A stretch of DNA of 9,851 nt from Candidatus Omnitrophota bacterium (GTDB lineage: Bacteria; Omnitrophota; Gorgyraeia; Gygaellales; Profunditerraquicolaceae): positions 1 to 9,851 of the forward strand of contig JAQUQA010000030.1 of assembly GCA_028716305.1 (NCBI GenBank), written 5' to 3'. Each line of letters begins with the position of its first letter. The first letter of the stretch is position 1. The notes under the pieces are model-generated. The model made no database searches, was not told the origin of the DNA, and saw nothing but the letters and a program-made list of their open reading frames with translations. Positions 1 through 6,547 of the stretch are shown here, piece by piece. Made by a program: the position numbers and the translations under genes.

Positions 1-159
1 TACAGATGGGCCTTTCTCGAGGAATTGAACACCGGGCATTATTTCGATTTTGAGGTCCTGATCATCTACGCCTTGAAACTGTTATTGCTGGAAAAATGGC
101 TCCGCATCCAGGGGGCGGATAAATCACAGGTAATGGAAGGGCTTTTTAAGGAAGGCTAG
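1..159 (+). CDS. DUF2764 family protein of V-type ATPase operon, C-terminal fragment
   Basis: This reading frame is open from the first base of the window and ends at TAG, giving the last 52 residues of a protein whose start lies outside. The visible part reads as an amphipathic helical tail with RWAFLEEL, TGHYFDFEVL and LEKWLRI segments. I recognise this as the C-terminus of the DUF2764 family. That family is found in the V-type ATPase operons of Chlamydiae, Bacteroidetes and related bacteria, between subunit E and subunit A. Its role is not firmly established. Because these operons lack a classical subunit C gene, it has been considered a possible C-like or d-like linker between the rotor ring and the central stalk; that is inference here. 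The atpA gene starts 7 bases downstream, and the end of this gene (GGAAGG) probably supplies its ribosome binding site. The family call rests on the tail and the gene order. Confidence 0.75.
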   Translation, partial: YRWAFLEELNTGHYFDFEVLIIYALKLLLLEKWLRIQGADKSQVMEGLFKEG

Positions 160-166
160 TTAACCA

Positions 167-1930
167 ATGGAAAATAAACCAGCAAAGAGGACGGGAACGA
201 TCACCAGGATTAACGGCAACATGGTCATGGCCGAGACCGATTCTTTTATCGTGCAGAACGAGGTGGCCTTTATCCTGCATGAAGAAGAGCGCCTGAAGTC
301 GGAGGTTATCCGCATCAGGGGTAATCAGGCAGAGATGCAGGTCTACGAAAGCACGCAGGGGCTGAAAGTAGGGGATAAGGTAGAGTTCAGCGAGGAGCTG
401 CTTTCCGTGGAGCTGGGCCCCGGGCTCCTGGGGCAGATCTTTGACGGGGTTCAGAACCCCCTTCCTCAGATTGCCAAAGAATGCGGTTATTTTTTAAAAC
501 GGGGCGTCTATCTCAAGGCCCTCTCAGACGATATTAAATGGGATTTCTCTCCTTCGGCGAAGAAAGGCGATATCCTGCTTGCCGGGCAGAGCATAGGTTT
601 TGTCCCGGAAAACATATTCCAGCACCGGATCATGGTCCCTTTTTCTTTTTCCGGGCCGCAGGAGATCATCAGTATCGCCGGGCAGGGAAAATACAGCCCT
701 AAAGAACCAGTGGCGGTGTTGAAAGATAAAGAAGGCAGGCAGAGAGAGTGTTTTCTTACCCAGTTCTGGCCGGTGAAGGTGCCGATCAGTGCTTACGCGG
801 AGAAGTTAAAACCTGCTCAGCCCATGGTCACCAAGATGCGCTTGATCGACTCGCTCTTTCCGGTTTCTCTGGGGGGGACTTATTGTATTCCCGGGCCCTT
901 TGGCGCCGGAAAGACCGTTTTACAGCAGTTGGTCAGCAGGCATGCGGAGGTGGACATTGTGATTATTGCCGCCTGCGGAGAGCGCGCCGGAGAGGTCGTG
1001 GAAACCCTCAAGACTTTTCCGGAGATCATTGACCCGCGGACCTCAAGGCCATTAAGCGAAAGAACGGTAATTATCTGCAATACCAGTTCCATGCCGGTGG
1101 CGGCAAGGGAATCCAGTGTATACACAGCGGTGACCATCGCGGAATATTACCGGCAGATGGGGTTAGATGTTTTATTGCTGGCAGATTCCACTTCGCGCTG
1201 GGCTCAGGCAATGCGTGAAATGTCCGGGCGGCTGGAAGAGATCCCCGGTGAAGAGGCGTTTCCCGCTTATCTGGAATCGCGGATCGCCTCGTTCTACGAA
1301 CGGGCGGGCAGGGTGCGTCTTTATGACGGGAGCTTTGCTTCGGTAACTATTGGAGGAGCGGTGAGCCCTGCCGGAGGAAATTTTGAGGAACCGGTGACCC
1401 AGGCTACCCTGAAGGTAGTCGGGGCCTTTCATGGGCTTTCCCGTGAACGTTCGGATGCCCGGCGCTATCCGGCAATCGATCCGTTGATCAGCTGGAGCAA
1501 ATACTCCAGCTTCATCGATGAAAAAAAGATCAGCCGCGGCCATGAAATCTTGCGCCGCAGCCACGATGTCGGGCAGATGATGAAGGTGATCGGCGAAGAA
1601 GGCACGTCGCTGGCCGATTATACGGATTATTTAAAAGGAGACTTTTTTGATTTTGTCTATCTGCAGCAGAATGCTTTCGATAAGGTGGATGAAGCAACTT
1701 CCCAAGAAAGGCAAAAGTATACCTATGATTTTATCTACGAAATTTTAGAAGGGGAGTTTGCCTTTGCGGATAAAGAGGAGGCGCTGGGTTTCTTCCACAG
1801 GCTGCGTCAGGCCTTTCGGGGGTGGAACTCGCAGGCCTGGAAAACCCCGGAGTTCAGTAAAACCGAAGAAGAGATCCGCTCCAGCGTAAAGGATAAAATC
1901 AGCCGAAAAGAGGAAGGCGTTAATGTATAA
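167..1930 (+). CDS. atpA: V-type ATP synthase/ATPase catalytic subunit A
   Basis: This is the catalytic subunit of the cytoplasmic V1/A1 head, which binds and hydrolyses or makes ATP at its interface with subunit B. Its 587 residues match the family length of about 580-600. The N-terminal beta-barrel spans about residues 8-75, and the A-subunit-specific bulge insertion about 115-190. The Walker A loop GPFGAGKT is at 243-250, with Lys249 and Thr250 contacting phosphate and Mg. GERAGEV follows at 271-277, where Glu272 is the expected catalytic carboxylate. Further on come the SSMPVAARESS and LLADSTSRWAQAMREMSGRLEE stretches and PGEEAFPAYL, all highly conserved in A subunits. The C-terminal helical domain starts near 450. 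All catalytic residues are present, so the enzyme looks functional. The insertion and the AGEV wording (rather than GNEM) place it with bacterial Chlamydia-like V-ATPases rather than the archaeal or Thermus type. The stop codon overlaps atpB by 8 bases. Confidence 0.97.
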   Translation: MENKPAKRTGTITRINGNMVMAETDSFIVQNEVAFILHEEERLKSEVIRIRGNQAEMQVYESTQGLKVGDKVEFSEELLSVELGPGLLGQIFDGVQNPLPQIAKECGYFLKRGVYLKALSDDIKWDFSPSAKKGDILLAGQSIGFVPENIFQHRIMVPFSFSGPQEIISIAGQGKYSPKEPVAVLKDKEGRQRECFLTQFWPVKVPISAYAEKLKPAQPMVTKMRLIDSLFPVSLGGTYCIPGPFGAGKTVLQQLVSRHAEVDIVIIAACGERAGEVVETLKTFPEIIDPRTSRPLSERTVIICNTSSMPVAARESSVYTAVTIAEYYRQMGLDVLLLADSTSRWAQAMREMSGRLEEIPGEEAFPAYLESRIASFYERAGRVRLYDGSFASVTIGGAVSPAGGNFEEPVTQATLKVVGAFHGLSRERSDARRYPAIDPLISWSKYSSFIDEKKISRGHEILRRSHDVGQMMKVIGEEGTSLADYTDYLKGDFFDFVYLQQNAFDKVDEATSQERQKYTYDFIYEILEGEFAFADKEEALGFFHRLRQAFRGWNSQAWKTPEFSKTEEEIRSSVKDKISRKEEGVNV

Positions 1931-3221
1931 AGTATATACTAATATCGTGCAGATCGCCGGAGACGTGATTACCGTCGAAGCCGAGGGTGTCGGTTACAGC
2001 GATATCGCCCAGGTTTTCGTCCGCTCCGGGTTATCTTTGGCGCAGGTAATCCGCATTGACGGAAAGCGGGTATCCCTGCAGGTTTTTTCCGGCAGCCGCG
2101 GTATTTCCACCGGGGACAAGGTCAGGTTTCTCGGGCATCCGATGCGCGTTGCCTCAGGAGATAATCTTCTGGGCAGGATCTTTAACGGCAGCGGCGATGC
2201 CCTCGATAAAGGGCCGGCGCTTACGGAAAACTTAGTCGATATCGGCGGGCCTTCGGTAAATCCGGTACGCAGGATCATCCCCAGCAGGATGATCCGGACC
2301 GGTATCCCGATGATCGATGTATTCAACTCGCTGGTAGTCTCGCAGAAACTGCCGATTTTCTCCATTGCCGGAGAGCCTTATAATGACCTCTTGGCCAGGA
2401 TCGCCATTCAGGCACAGGTGGATGTGATCATCTTGGGCGGCATGGGTCTAAAATATGATGATTACCTGTTCTTTCGCGATACCCTGGAAGAAAGCGGATC
2501 GCTTTCTCGCTGCATCTTTTTTGTGCATACAGCCGCCGACCCGATCGTCGAATGCCTGTTGGTGCCGGATATTAGCCTGGCGGTAGCGGAGCAGTTTGCC
2601 CTGGCGGGGAAAAATGTGCTGGTATTGCTTTCCGATATGACCAACTTTTGCGATGCCTTGAAAGAGATTTCCATTACTATGGAACAGGTTCCCTCCAACC
2701 GGGGATACCCCGGAGACCTTTACAGCCAGCTGGCCTGCAGGTATGAGAAAGCGGTGGATTTTGATAACGCCGGTTCGATTACGACATTAGCAGTCACTAC
2801 CATGCCCGGAGACGATGTGACCCATCCGGTGCCGGATAACACCGGTTATATTACCGAAGGACAGTTTTACCTGAAGAACGGTGTGATCGAGCCGTTTGGT
2901 TCTTTGAGCCGCTTAAAGCAGCAGGTTAACGGCAAGACCCGTTCGGATCACCGCACGATCATGGATACGATGATCCAGTTGTTTGCCAGTTACCGGGAAA
3001 CAGTCGAGAAACGGTCAATGGGTTTTCAAATGAGCTCTTGGGATAAGAAGCTCCTGATGTATGGGGAGCGTTTCGAAAAAGAGATGATGTCGTTAAAGGT
3101 CAATATCCCCCTGGAAAAGGCGCTGGATTTGGGGTGGCAGATACTTTCCGGATGCTTCAATCCGGAAGAGACAGGGATCAAGAAATCGATAATTGAAGAA
3201 TACTGGCCGAAAAAAGATTAA
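1923..3221 (+). CDS. atpB: V-type ATP synthase/ATPase non-catalytic subunit B
   Basis: Subunit B alternates with A in the A3B3 head and completes each catalytic site. The protein has 432 residues, a little shorter than the 455-460 of Enterococcus or Thermus B but close to chlamydial B. The beta-barrel spans about residues 5-72. Where A has its P-loop, B reads SIAGEPYNDLLARIA (147-161) with no GKT, as expected for the non-catalytic copy. Family motifs follow: VPSNRGYPGDLYSQLA (256-271), TTMPGDDVTHPVPD (292-305) and TGYITEGQ (307-314). SLSRL ends in the region of Arg330, which I align with the arginine finger that reaches into the A active site. The C-terminal part (MGFQMSSWDKKLL, VNIPLEKALDLGW) closely resembles chlamydial B subunits. 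The start ATG lies inside the atpA end, behind AGGAAGG with 5-base spacing, which implies translational coupling and similar A and B output. Confidence 0.96.
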   Translation: MYKVYTNIVQIAGDVITVEAEGVGYSDIAQVFVRSGLSLAQVIRIDGKRVSLQVFSGSRGISTGDKVRFLGHPMRVASGDNLLGRIFNGSGDALDKGPALTENLVDIGGPSVNPVRRIIPSRMIRTGIPMIDVFNSLVVSQKLPIFSIAGEPYNDLLARIAIQAQVDVIILGGMGLKYDDYLFFRDTLEESGSLSRCIFFVHTAADPIVECLLVPDISLAVAEQFALAGKNVLVLLSDMTNFCDALKEISITMEQVPSNRGYPGDLYSQLACRYEKAVDFDNAGSITTLAVTTMPGDDVTHPVPDNTGYITEGQFYLKNGVIEPFGSLSRLKQQVNGKTRSDHRTIMDTMIQLFASYRETVEKRSMGFQMSSWDKKLLMYGERFEKEMMSLKVNIPLEKALDLGWQILSGCFNPEETGIKKSIIEEYWPKKD

Positions 3222-3247
3222 GGGATTTTAAGGAATGTCATAGCGTT

Positions 3248-3865
3248 ATGGCCAAGATCAAGTTTACCAAGGGGGAGTTAAAAAGGCAGCGTGACGCCTT
3301 GCGGCAGTATCAAAGGTATCTGCCGACCCTGCAGCTTAAGAAACAGCAGCTGCAGATGGAGATCCTGCGCCAGGTTTCTCTGCTGGAAGAAAGAAGGCAT
3401 GCCCTTCAGGCAAAAACAAGATCTGTTCTGGAGTGGAGCGGTTTATTGGGGGAAATTAATTTTGACCTGCGGGCGTATCTTCTGCCGCGCCAGGTGATCA
3501 AAGACAAAAAAAATATCGCCGGAGTGGATTTACCGGTTTTTAGCCGGCTGGAGTTCGCGGATACGGATTATGATCTATTCCTTACGCCGCTCTGGCTGGA
3601 CCGGGGGATTGAGTTTTTACGCGAGATCGCCGGGTTGCGCGCCGAGATCGCGGTGATTGAGCAGGGGGTGGGGATCTTAAGGCAGGAGTTGCGGGTTGCC
3701 ACGCAAAGGGTGAATCTCTTTGAAAAAGTCAAGATCCCCCAGGCCGAGGAAGGCATCCGTTTGATCAAGATCTACCTGGGGGACCAGATGACCAACGCCG
3801 TAGGCAGAAGCAAGATTGCCAAGAAAAAAATCGAGAATTTGCTGCTGGAAGAGGTTGCGGTATGA
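3248..3865 (+). CDS. atpD: V-type ATP synthase/ATPase central stalk subunit D
   Basis: Subunit D is the rotating shaft inside the A3B3 head, the counterpart of F-type gamma. The 205 residues fit the family. Long N-terminal (about 1-75) and C-terminal (about 125-200) helices rich in Lys, Arg, Glu, Gln and Leu form the antiparallel coiled coil, with a shorter non-helical middle. The N-terminal TKGELKRQRDAL pattern and the C-terminal RVNLFEKVKIP (154-164) are family signatures. The start is the only in-frame ATG that keeps the N-terminal motif. Its nearest Shine-Dalgarno-like run, AAGGA at 3230-3234, is 13 bases away, so initiation may be weak or coupled, which would suit a subunit present once per complex. 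The 26-base gap to atpB is the longest in the operon. In many V-type operons subunit F sits near D, but no F gene is found here. Confidence 0.94.
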   Translation: MAKIKFTKGELKRQRDALRQYQRYLPTLQLKKQQLQMEILRQVSLLEERRHALQAKTRSVLEWSGLLGEINFDLRAYLLPRQVIKDKKNIAGVDLPVFSRLEFADTDYDLFLTPLWLDRGIEFLREIAGLRAEIAVIEQGVGILRQELRVATQRVNLFEKVKIPQAEEGIRLIKIYLGDQMTNAVGRSKIAKKKIENLLLEEVAV

Positions 3866-5637
3866 TCGTCCCGATGAAAAAATTATTCCTGCTGCTTTTG
3901 GAGAAAGATGCCGATGAGGCGCTGCGGGCCCTGCGAACGCTCGGGGTAGTGCACGTGGAAAATAGCCGGCCCCCCAAAGGCGAAGAGATAAACTTGCTCT
4001 CTGAGCGGATCACCCTGATCGATAAGGCGATCGAAATAATCAGCGATCCGGAGTTCCGCGCCGCGGCCGCCCCGGAAAAAGAGCTCGGCGGCTGGGAGCC
4101 TGTCGCGCTCCACATTGTCGACCGCAAGAAACATCTTGATCATTTGGCGGAATTTTCCCTGGGCCTGAAGGTAAAGATCAGCCAGTGGGAAGAGTGGGGT
4201 GATTTTAATCCCGGGGACGTGCAACTGTTAAGGGAGAAGAATGTCGGGATGCGTTTTTATCGTATTCCGGCGGGAGATTTCAAAAAAATTCCCGATGGAT
4301 TACTGGTCCAGGAGATCTCCCGGGTCAAAGGGGTAGTCAACTGTATTATTATCTCTGGAGAGACGCCTGCGGTCCCTTTTAAGGAGCTGGAATTGCCCAA
4401 ATCAAGCCTGGGGCAGATGCGCCAGCGGCTACAGGAGGATTTAAAGATAGCTGAGGGGATCAAGAACGAACTTAAGTCATTATCGGGGTATTTATCCGGT
4501 TTGAGGCGGCAGAGGTCTCTTTTGGAAAAAGACCGGGAGTTCCTTGAGGTTTTAAAGGGCATGGGTCAGGAGGGGTCGTTAACTTACCTGACCGGTTACG
4601 TGCCTTTTGATAAAGTTGAGTTGGTAAAAAGCGCGGCAACGGCAAACCGTTGGGGGATCAAAGTCGGCGATCCCGGAGAAGACGATCGCGTGCCTACCCT
4701 GCTGCGTAATCCGCGCTGGGTTTCGATTATCGCTCCGATGTTCGAATTGATCCAGGTTGCCCCGGGGTACCGGGAGCTCGACATCAGCCTGCTGTTTCTA
4801 TTCTTTCTTTCGCTCTTTTTCGGTATCCTGATCGGTGATGCCGGCTATGGTCTGGTTTATCTCTTGGTAACGCTGTTTTTTCACCGTAAGCTCAGATCAA
4901 AAGTAAAAAATAAATCAATTTTTCTTTTAAGTTACATTTTTAGTTCTTGCGCGATCATCTGGGGGGTGCTTTCCGCCACTTTTTTCGGGGCAGACTGGCT
5001 GCCGCGATGGATCCATCCTTTAGTGCCTGCCTTACGCGACCCCAAAGACGTGCAGATGCTTTGTTTTTTTATCGGAGCTTTTCATTTGAGCCTGGGGCAC
5101 GCCTGGAGGGCGGTAAAAAAAGCGCCTGATTTACGGTTCTTGACCGAGATCGGCTGGATGATGATCCTTTGGGGGGCCTTCTTTTTGGCAAGGACCCTGG
5201 TTTTGGGGGATGCCTTTCCGTTTTTTGGAAAATGGCTTTTTACTCTCGGAGGGGTAGTGGTGGTATTCTTTACCGCTCCGGCAAAGAACATCTTAAAGAG
5301 CGTCGGGCCGGGAATCGGTAATCTATTATTGAACCTGGTGAACAATTTTACGGATGTGGTTTCTTATATCCGCCTTTTTGCCGTCGGTTTGGCCACGGTA
5401 GCGGTTGCCGATGCCTTTAATAATATGGCCGCGACCGTGGGGTTCAATAATATCCTGACGGCAATAGTTGCGCTGCTGATCATCCTGGTCGGGCATACCT
5501 TGAACTTGATCCTTGGGCCGATGTCGGTTCTGGTGCACGGGGTAAGGTTGAACGTCCTGGAGTTCTGCAGCCATGTGGATGTCAAGTGGAGCGGTTTTAA
5601 TTACAGCCCGCTGCGGGAAGAAAAAGCGGTAAAATAA
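3862..5637 (+). CDS. atpI: V-type ATP synthase/ATPase membrane subunit I (a-subunit homologue)
   Basis: Subunit I is the stator that carries the two ion half-channels next to the rotor ring and anchors the peripheral stalks. The 591 residues have two parts. The cytoplasmic arm (about 1-305) starts MIVPMKKLFLLLLEKD and contains coiled coil around 185-235. The membrane half has several hydrophobic segments, at about 308-340, 352-375, 398-415, 430-448, 456-472, 484-516 and 530-560. The conserved GDAGYG is at 325-330. SYIRLFAVGLA at 501-511 holds Arg504, the expected essential arginine facing the ring carboxylate. VHGVRLNVLEF at 558-568 gives the second conserved arginine, Arg562. The length is somewhat below the usual 630-660, mainly from a compact N-terminal arm. 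The gene overlaps atpD by 4 bases (ATGA) with GAGG 7 bases ahead of the start, indicating coupled translation. Confidence 0.95.
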   Translation: MIVPMKKLFLLLLEKDADEALRALRTLGVVHVENSRPPKGEEINLLSERITLIDKAIEIISDPEFRAAAAPEKELGGWEPVALHIVDRKKHLDHLAEFSLGLKVKISQWEEWGDFNPGDVQLLREKNVGMRFYRIPAGDFKKIPDGLLVQEISRVKGVVNCIIISGETPAVPFKELELPKSSLGQMRQRLQEDLKIAEGIKNELKSLSGYLSGLRRQRSLLEKDREFLEVLKGMGQEGSLTYLTGYVPFDKVELVKSAATANRWGIKVGDPGEDDRVPTLLRNPRWVSIIAPMFELIQVAPGYRELDISLLFLFFLSLFFGILIGDAGYGLVYLLVTLFFHRKLRSKVKNKSIFLLSYIFSSCAIIWGVLSATFFGADWLPRWIHPLVPALRDPKDVQMLCFFIGAFHLSLGHAWRAVKKAPDLRFLTEIGWMMILWGAFFLARTLVLGDAFPFFGKWLFTLGGVVVVFFTAPAKNILKSVGPGIGNLLLNLVNNFTDVVSYIRLFAVGLATVAVADAFNNMAATVGFNNILTAIVALLIILVGHTLNLILGPMSVLVHGVRLNVLEFCSHVDVKWSGFNYSPLREEKAVK

Positions 5638-5645
5638 TAATTAAA

Positions 5646-5652
5646 AAAGGAG
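5646..5652 (+). promoter_or_regulatory. Strong ribosome binding site of atpK
   Basis: AAAGGAG in an A-rich stretch lies 7 bases before the atpK ATG. It is the best Shine-Dalgarno sequence in the ATPase operon and differs from the coupled or distant sites of the upstream genes. Subunit K is needed in about ten copies per enzyme, so strong initiation here would raise K output from a shared mRNA. The stoichiometry link is inference. Confidence 0.7.
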
Positions 5653-5659
5653 TAAACAG

Positions 5660-6115
5660 ATGGAAGCCTCGGGAGTTGTACAGTTTAAAGACCTGGGATT
5701 GGCCGCGGTATTGGTATTTGCCGCTATTGGTTCGGCCATCGGCACGGGGATAGCCGGGATGGCGGCAATCGGCGCCTGGAAAAAGGCCTTTATGCAGAAT
5801 AAGGCCGCGTCGTTTCTTTTAGTTGCCTTTGCCGGAGCGCCCCTGACACAGACCATTTACGGGATGGTGGTGATGAACTCCATGACCGACCTGGTGATCA
5901 AGGGGGTTTATCTTTGGAGTATCGGGATCTTCTGCGGGATCGGCATCGGATTCTCCGCGGTGATGCAGGGTAAGGCAGCGGCAGTTGCCTGCGATGCGCT
6001 GGGGGAAACCGGTAAGGGGTTCGGTAACTATATTGCCGTAATCGGCATTGTGGAAACAGTGGCGCTTTTTGTCATGGCCTTTTCCATGATGCTCTTGGGG
6101 AAATTGGCCGCTTGA
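5660..6115 (+). CDS. atpK: V-type ATP synthase/ATPase rotor ring proteolipid subunit K
   Basis: This is the membrane rotor ring subunit that carries the transported ion past subunit I. Its 151 residues form four transmembrane helices in two fused hairpins, the V-type layout with one ion-binding carboxylate per four helices. Helix 1 (about 12-38) and helix 3 (about 84-110) are glycine/alanine rich for tight packing. Helix 2 has the PLTQTIYG motif (61-68) and no acid. Helix 4 has the IVET motif with the ion-binding Glu132. MQGK (102-105) is in helix 3. In Enterococcus hirae NtpK, sodium is bound by Thr64, Gln65, Gln110 and Glu139 side chains. By motif alignment these correspond to Thr63, Gln64, Gln103 and Glu132 here, all conserved. 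This suggests sodium coupling, although proton use cannot be excluded from sequence. It is the last ATPase gene, 22 bases after atpI and 7 bases before a tRNA. Confidence 0.96.
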   Translation: MEASGVVQFKDLGLAAVLVFAAIGSAIGTGIAGMAAIGAWKKAFMQNKAASFLLVAFAGAPLTQTIYGMVVMNSMTDLVIKGVYLWSIGIFCGIGIGFSAVMQGKAAAVACDALGETGKGFGNYIAVIGIVETVALFVMAFSMMLLGKLAA

Positions 6116-6122
6116 TTTTAAC

Positions 6123-6196
6123 GGGCGATTAGCTCAGCTGGTTAGAGCGTCTGACTTACATTCAGAAGGTCAGGGGTTCAAGTCCTCTATCGCCCA
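6123..6196 (+). tRNA. tRNA-Val (anticodon UAC)
   Basis: A 74-base cloverleaf folds by eye. The 7-bp acceptor GGGCGAT pairs with ATCGCCC. The D stem is GCTC/GAGC. The anticodon stem TCTGA/TCAGA has loop CTTACAT, which gives anticodon TAC at 6157-6159 and therefore valine. The T stem AGGGG/CCTCT (one G-U pair) encloses a TTCAAGT loop. The discriminator is A6196, usual for valine. CCA is not encoded, as TTT follows. The gene begins 7 bases after the atpK stop with no visible terminator between them, so it may be processed from the ATPase transcript. Confidence 0.97.
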
Positions 6197-6207
6197 TTTA
6201 GATTATT

Positions 6208-6244
6208 AAAACCGGTTAAAAAAGTATTGCAAATAAACGGTTTT
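6208..6244 (+). repeat. Short inverted repeat between the two tRNA genes
   Basis: AAAACCG (6208-6214) and CGGTTTT (6238-6244) are perfect 7-base inverted arms around a 23-base A-rich loop. The second arm runs on in T residues, so a weak terminator for tRNA-Val readthrough is possible. The loop is long and the hairpin overlaps the predicted tRNA-Asp promoter, so its function is uncertain. Confidence 0.35.
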
Positions 6245-6255
6245 TAGCTTAAAAT
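6227..6255 (+). promoter_or_regulatory. Predicted sigma70-type promoter of tRNA-Asp
   Basis: TTGCAA (-35, 6227-6232; 4 of 6 consensus) and TAAAAT (-10, 6250-6255; 5 of 6) are separated by exactly 17 bases. The start site would fall near 6261-6263, about 12 bases before mature tRNA-Asp, a usual distance for a tRNA promoter. The surrounding sequence is AT-rich, so chance matches are possible. Confidence 0.6.
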
Positions 6256-6273
6256 TAGTTTCGCGCAATTTCT

Positions 6274-6349
6274 GGGGTCGTAGTGTAGCCCGGTTTAACA
6301 CGTCGCCCTGTCACGGCGAAGATCGCGAGTTCAAATCTCGTCGACCCCG
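6274..6349 (+). tRNA. tRNA-Asp (anticodon GUC)
   Basis: A 76-base cloverleaf folds by eye. The acceptor GGGGTCG pairs with CGACCCC. The D stem is GTGT/ACAC. The anticodon stem TCGCC/GGCGA has loop CTGTCAC, which gives anticodon GTC at 6310-6312 and therefore aspartate. The T stem GCGAG/CTCGT (one G-U pair) encloses a TTCAAAT loop. The discriminator base is G6349, the expected identity element for aspartate. CCA is not encoded. The gene is preceded by its own predicted promoter and followed by terminator-like hairpins. Confidence 0.97.
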
Positions 6350-6363
6350 TTAAAATTTAATGA

Positions 6364-6388
6364 AGCCACAACTTAGCGGCTCTTTTTA
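6364..6388 (+). terminator. Weak terminator-like hairpin after tRNA-Asp
   Basis: AGCC (6364-6367) can pair with GGCT (6378-6381) across a 10-base loop, followed by CTCTTTTTA. The 4-bp stem is short for an intrinsic terminator, but the T-rich tail and the position 15 bases after tRNA-Asp fit. A competing, longer stem using 6365-6377 would disrupt it. Confidence 0.4.
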
Positions 6389-6417
6389 TTATATGGCCAT
6401 GGAGCTAAGTTGTTGGC
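6365..6417 (+). repeat. Inverted repeat able to form a 13-bp stem
   Basis: ACAACTTAGC (6368-6377) and GCTAAGTTGT (6404-6413) are perfect 10-base inverted arms. Three further pairs form (GCC at 6365-6367 with GGC at 6415-6417) if T6414 is bulged out. The loop is 26 bases and contains the T tract of the first terminator-like hairpin. Bases 6407-6414 can instead pair with 6450-6457 in the next hairpin, so the region has alternative folds. Confidence 0.6.
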
Positions 6418-6440
6418 GGGATAATTAGCAGTTCCTCAAT

Positions 6441-6470
6441 AGCCGCAAGAACAACTTGCGGCTTTTTTTT
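6441..6470 (+). terminator. Rho-independent terminator
   Basis: AGCCGCAAG (6441-6449) and CTTGCGGCT (6455-6463) form a perfect 9-bp GC-rich stem with loop AACAA, followed directly by eight T residues (6463-6470). It acts on plus-strand transcription and separates the ATPase/tRNA region from the efflux operon. Confidence 0.92.
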
Positions 6471-6512
6471 GATCCCCCTCTGTAGGATCGGCGGTCGCAA
6501 GGTAGGTATTAA

Positions 6513-6541
6513 TTGACAAACTAGAAGTCGGATGGTATATT
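6513..6541 (+). promoter_or_regulatory. Predicted sigma70-type promoter of the efflux operon
   Basis: A perfect -35 box TTGACA (6513-6518) is followed after exactly 17 bases by TATATT (6536-6541; 5 of 6 consensus). Transcription would start near 6547-6549, inside the left arm of the 18-base palindrome, so a bound repressor would block initiation. It lies 42 bases after the strong terminator and drives the regulator and pump genes. Confidence 0.82.
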
Positions 6542-6547
6542 TCTATT

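Noticed and set aside
1172..1564. Antisense open frame of 130 codons inside atpA, and similar antisense frames such as 8972-9448 inside the adaptor gene
   Set aside because: They lie wholly opposite strongly conserved coding sequence, show no recognisable domains and have low-quality, Arg/Pro/Ser-rich or mixed composition. They are shadows of the real genes.
3235..3243. ATG-TCA-TAG mini-ORF directly behind AAGGA upstream of atpD, as a possible coupling device
   Set aside because: It is two codons long and most likely fortuitous. The AAGGA may simply be a distant ribosome binding site for atpD.
6393..6428. An 11-codon mini-ORF (MAMELSCWRDN) ahead of the strong terminator, resembling an attenuator leader peptide
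   Set aside because: It has no ribosome binding site and no run of one regulatory codon. The efflux operon has its own promoter after the terminator, so attenuation through this peptide has no obvious target.
6471..6489. GATCC...GGATC inverted repeat just after the terminator
   Set aside because: The stem is only 5 bp with a 9-base loop, without a T tail or promoter overlap. This is expected by chance.
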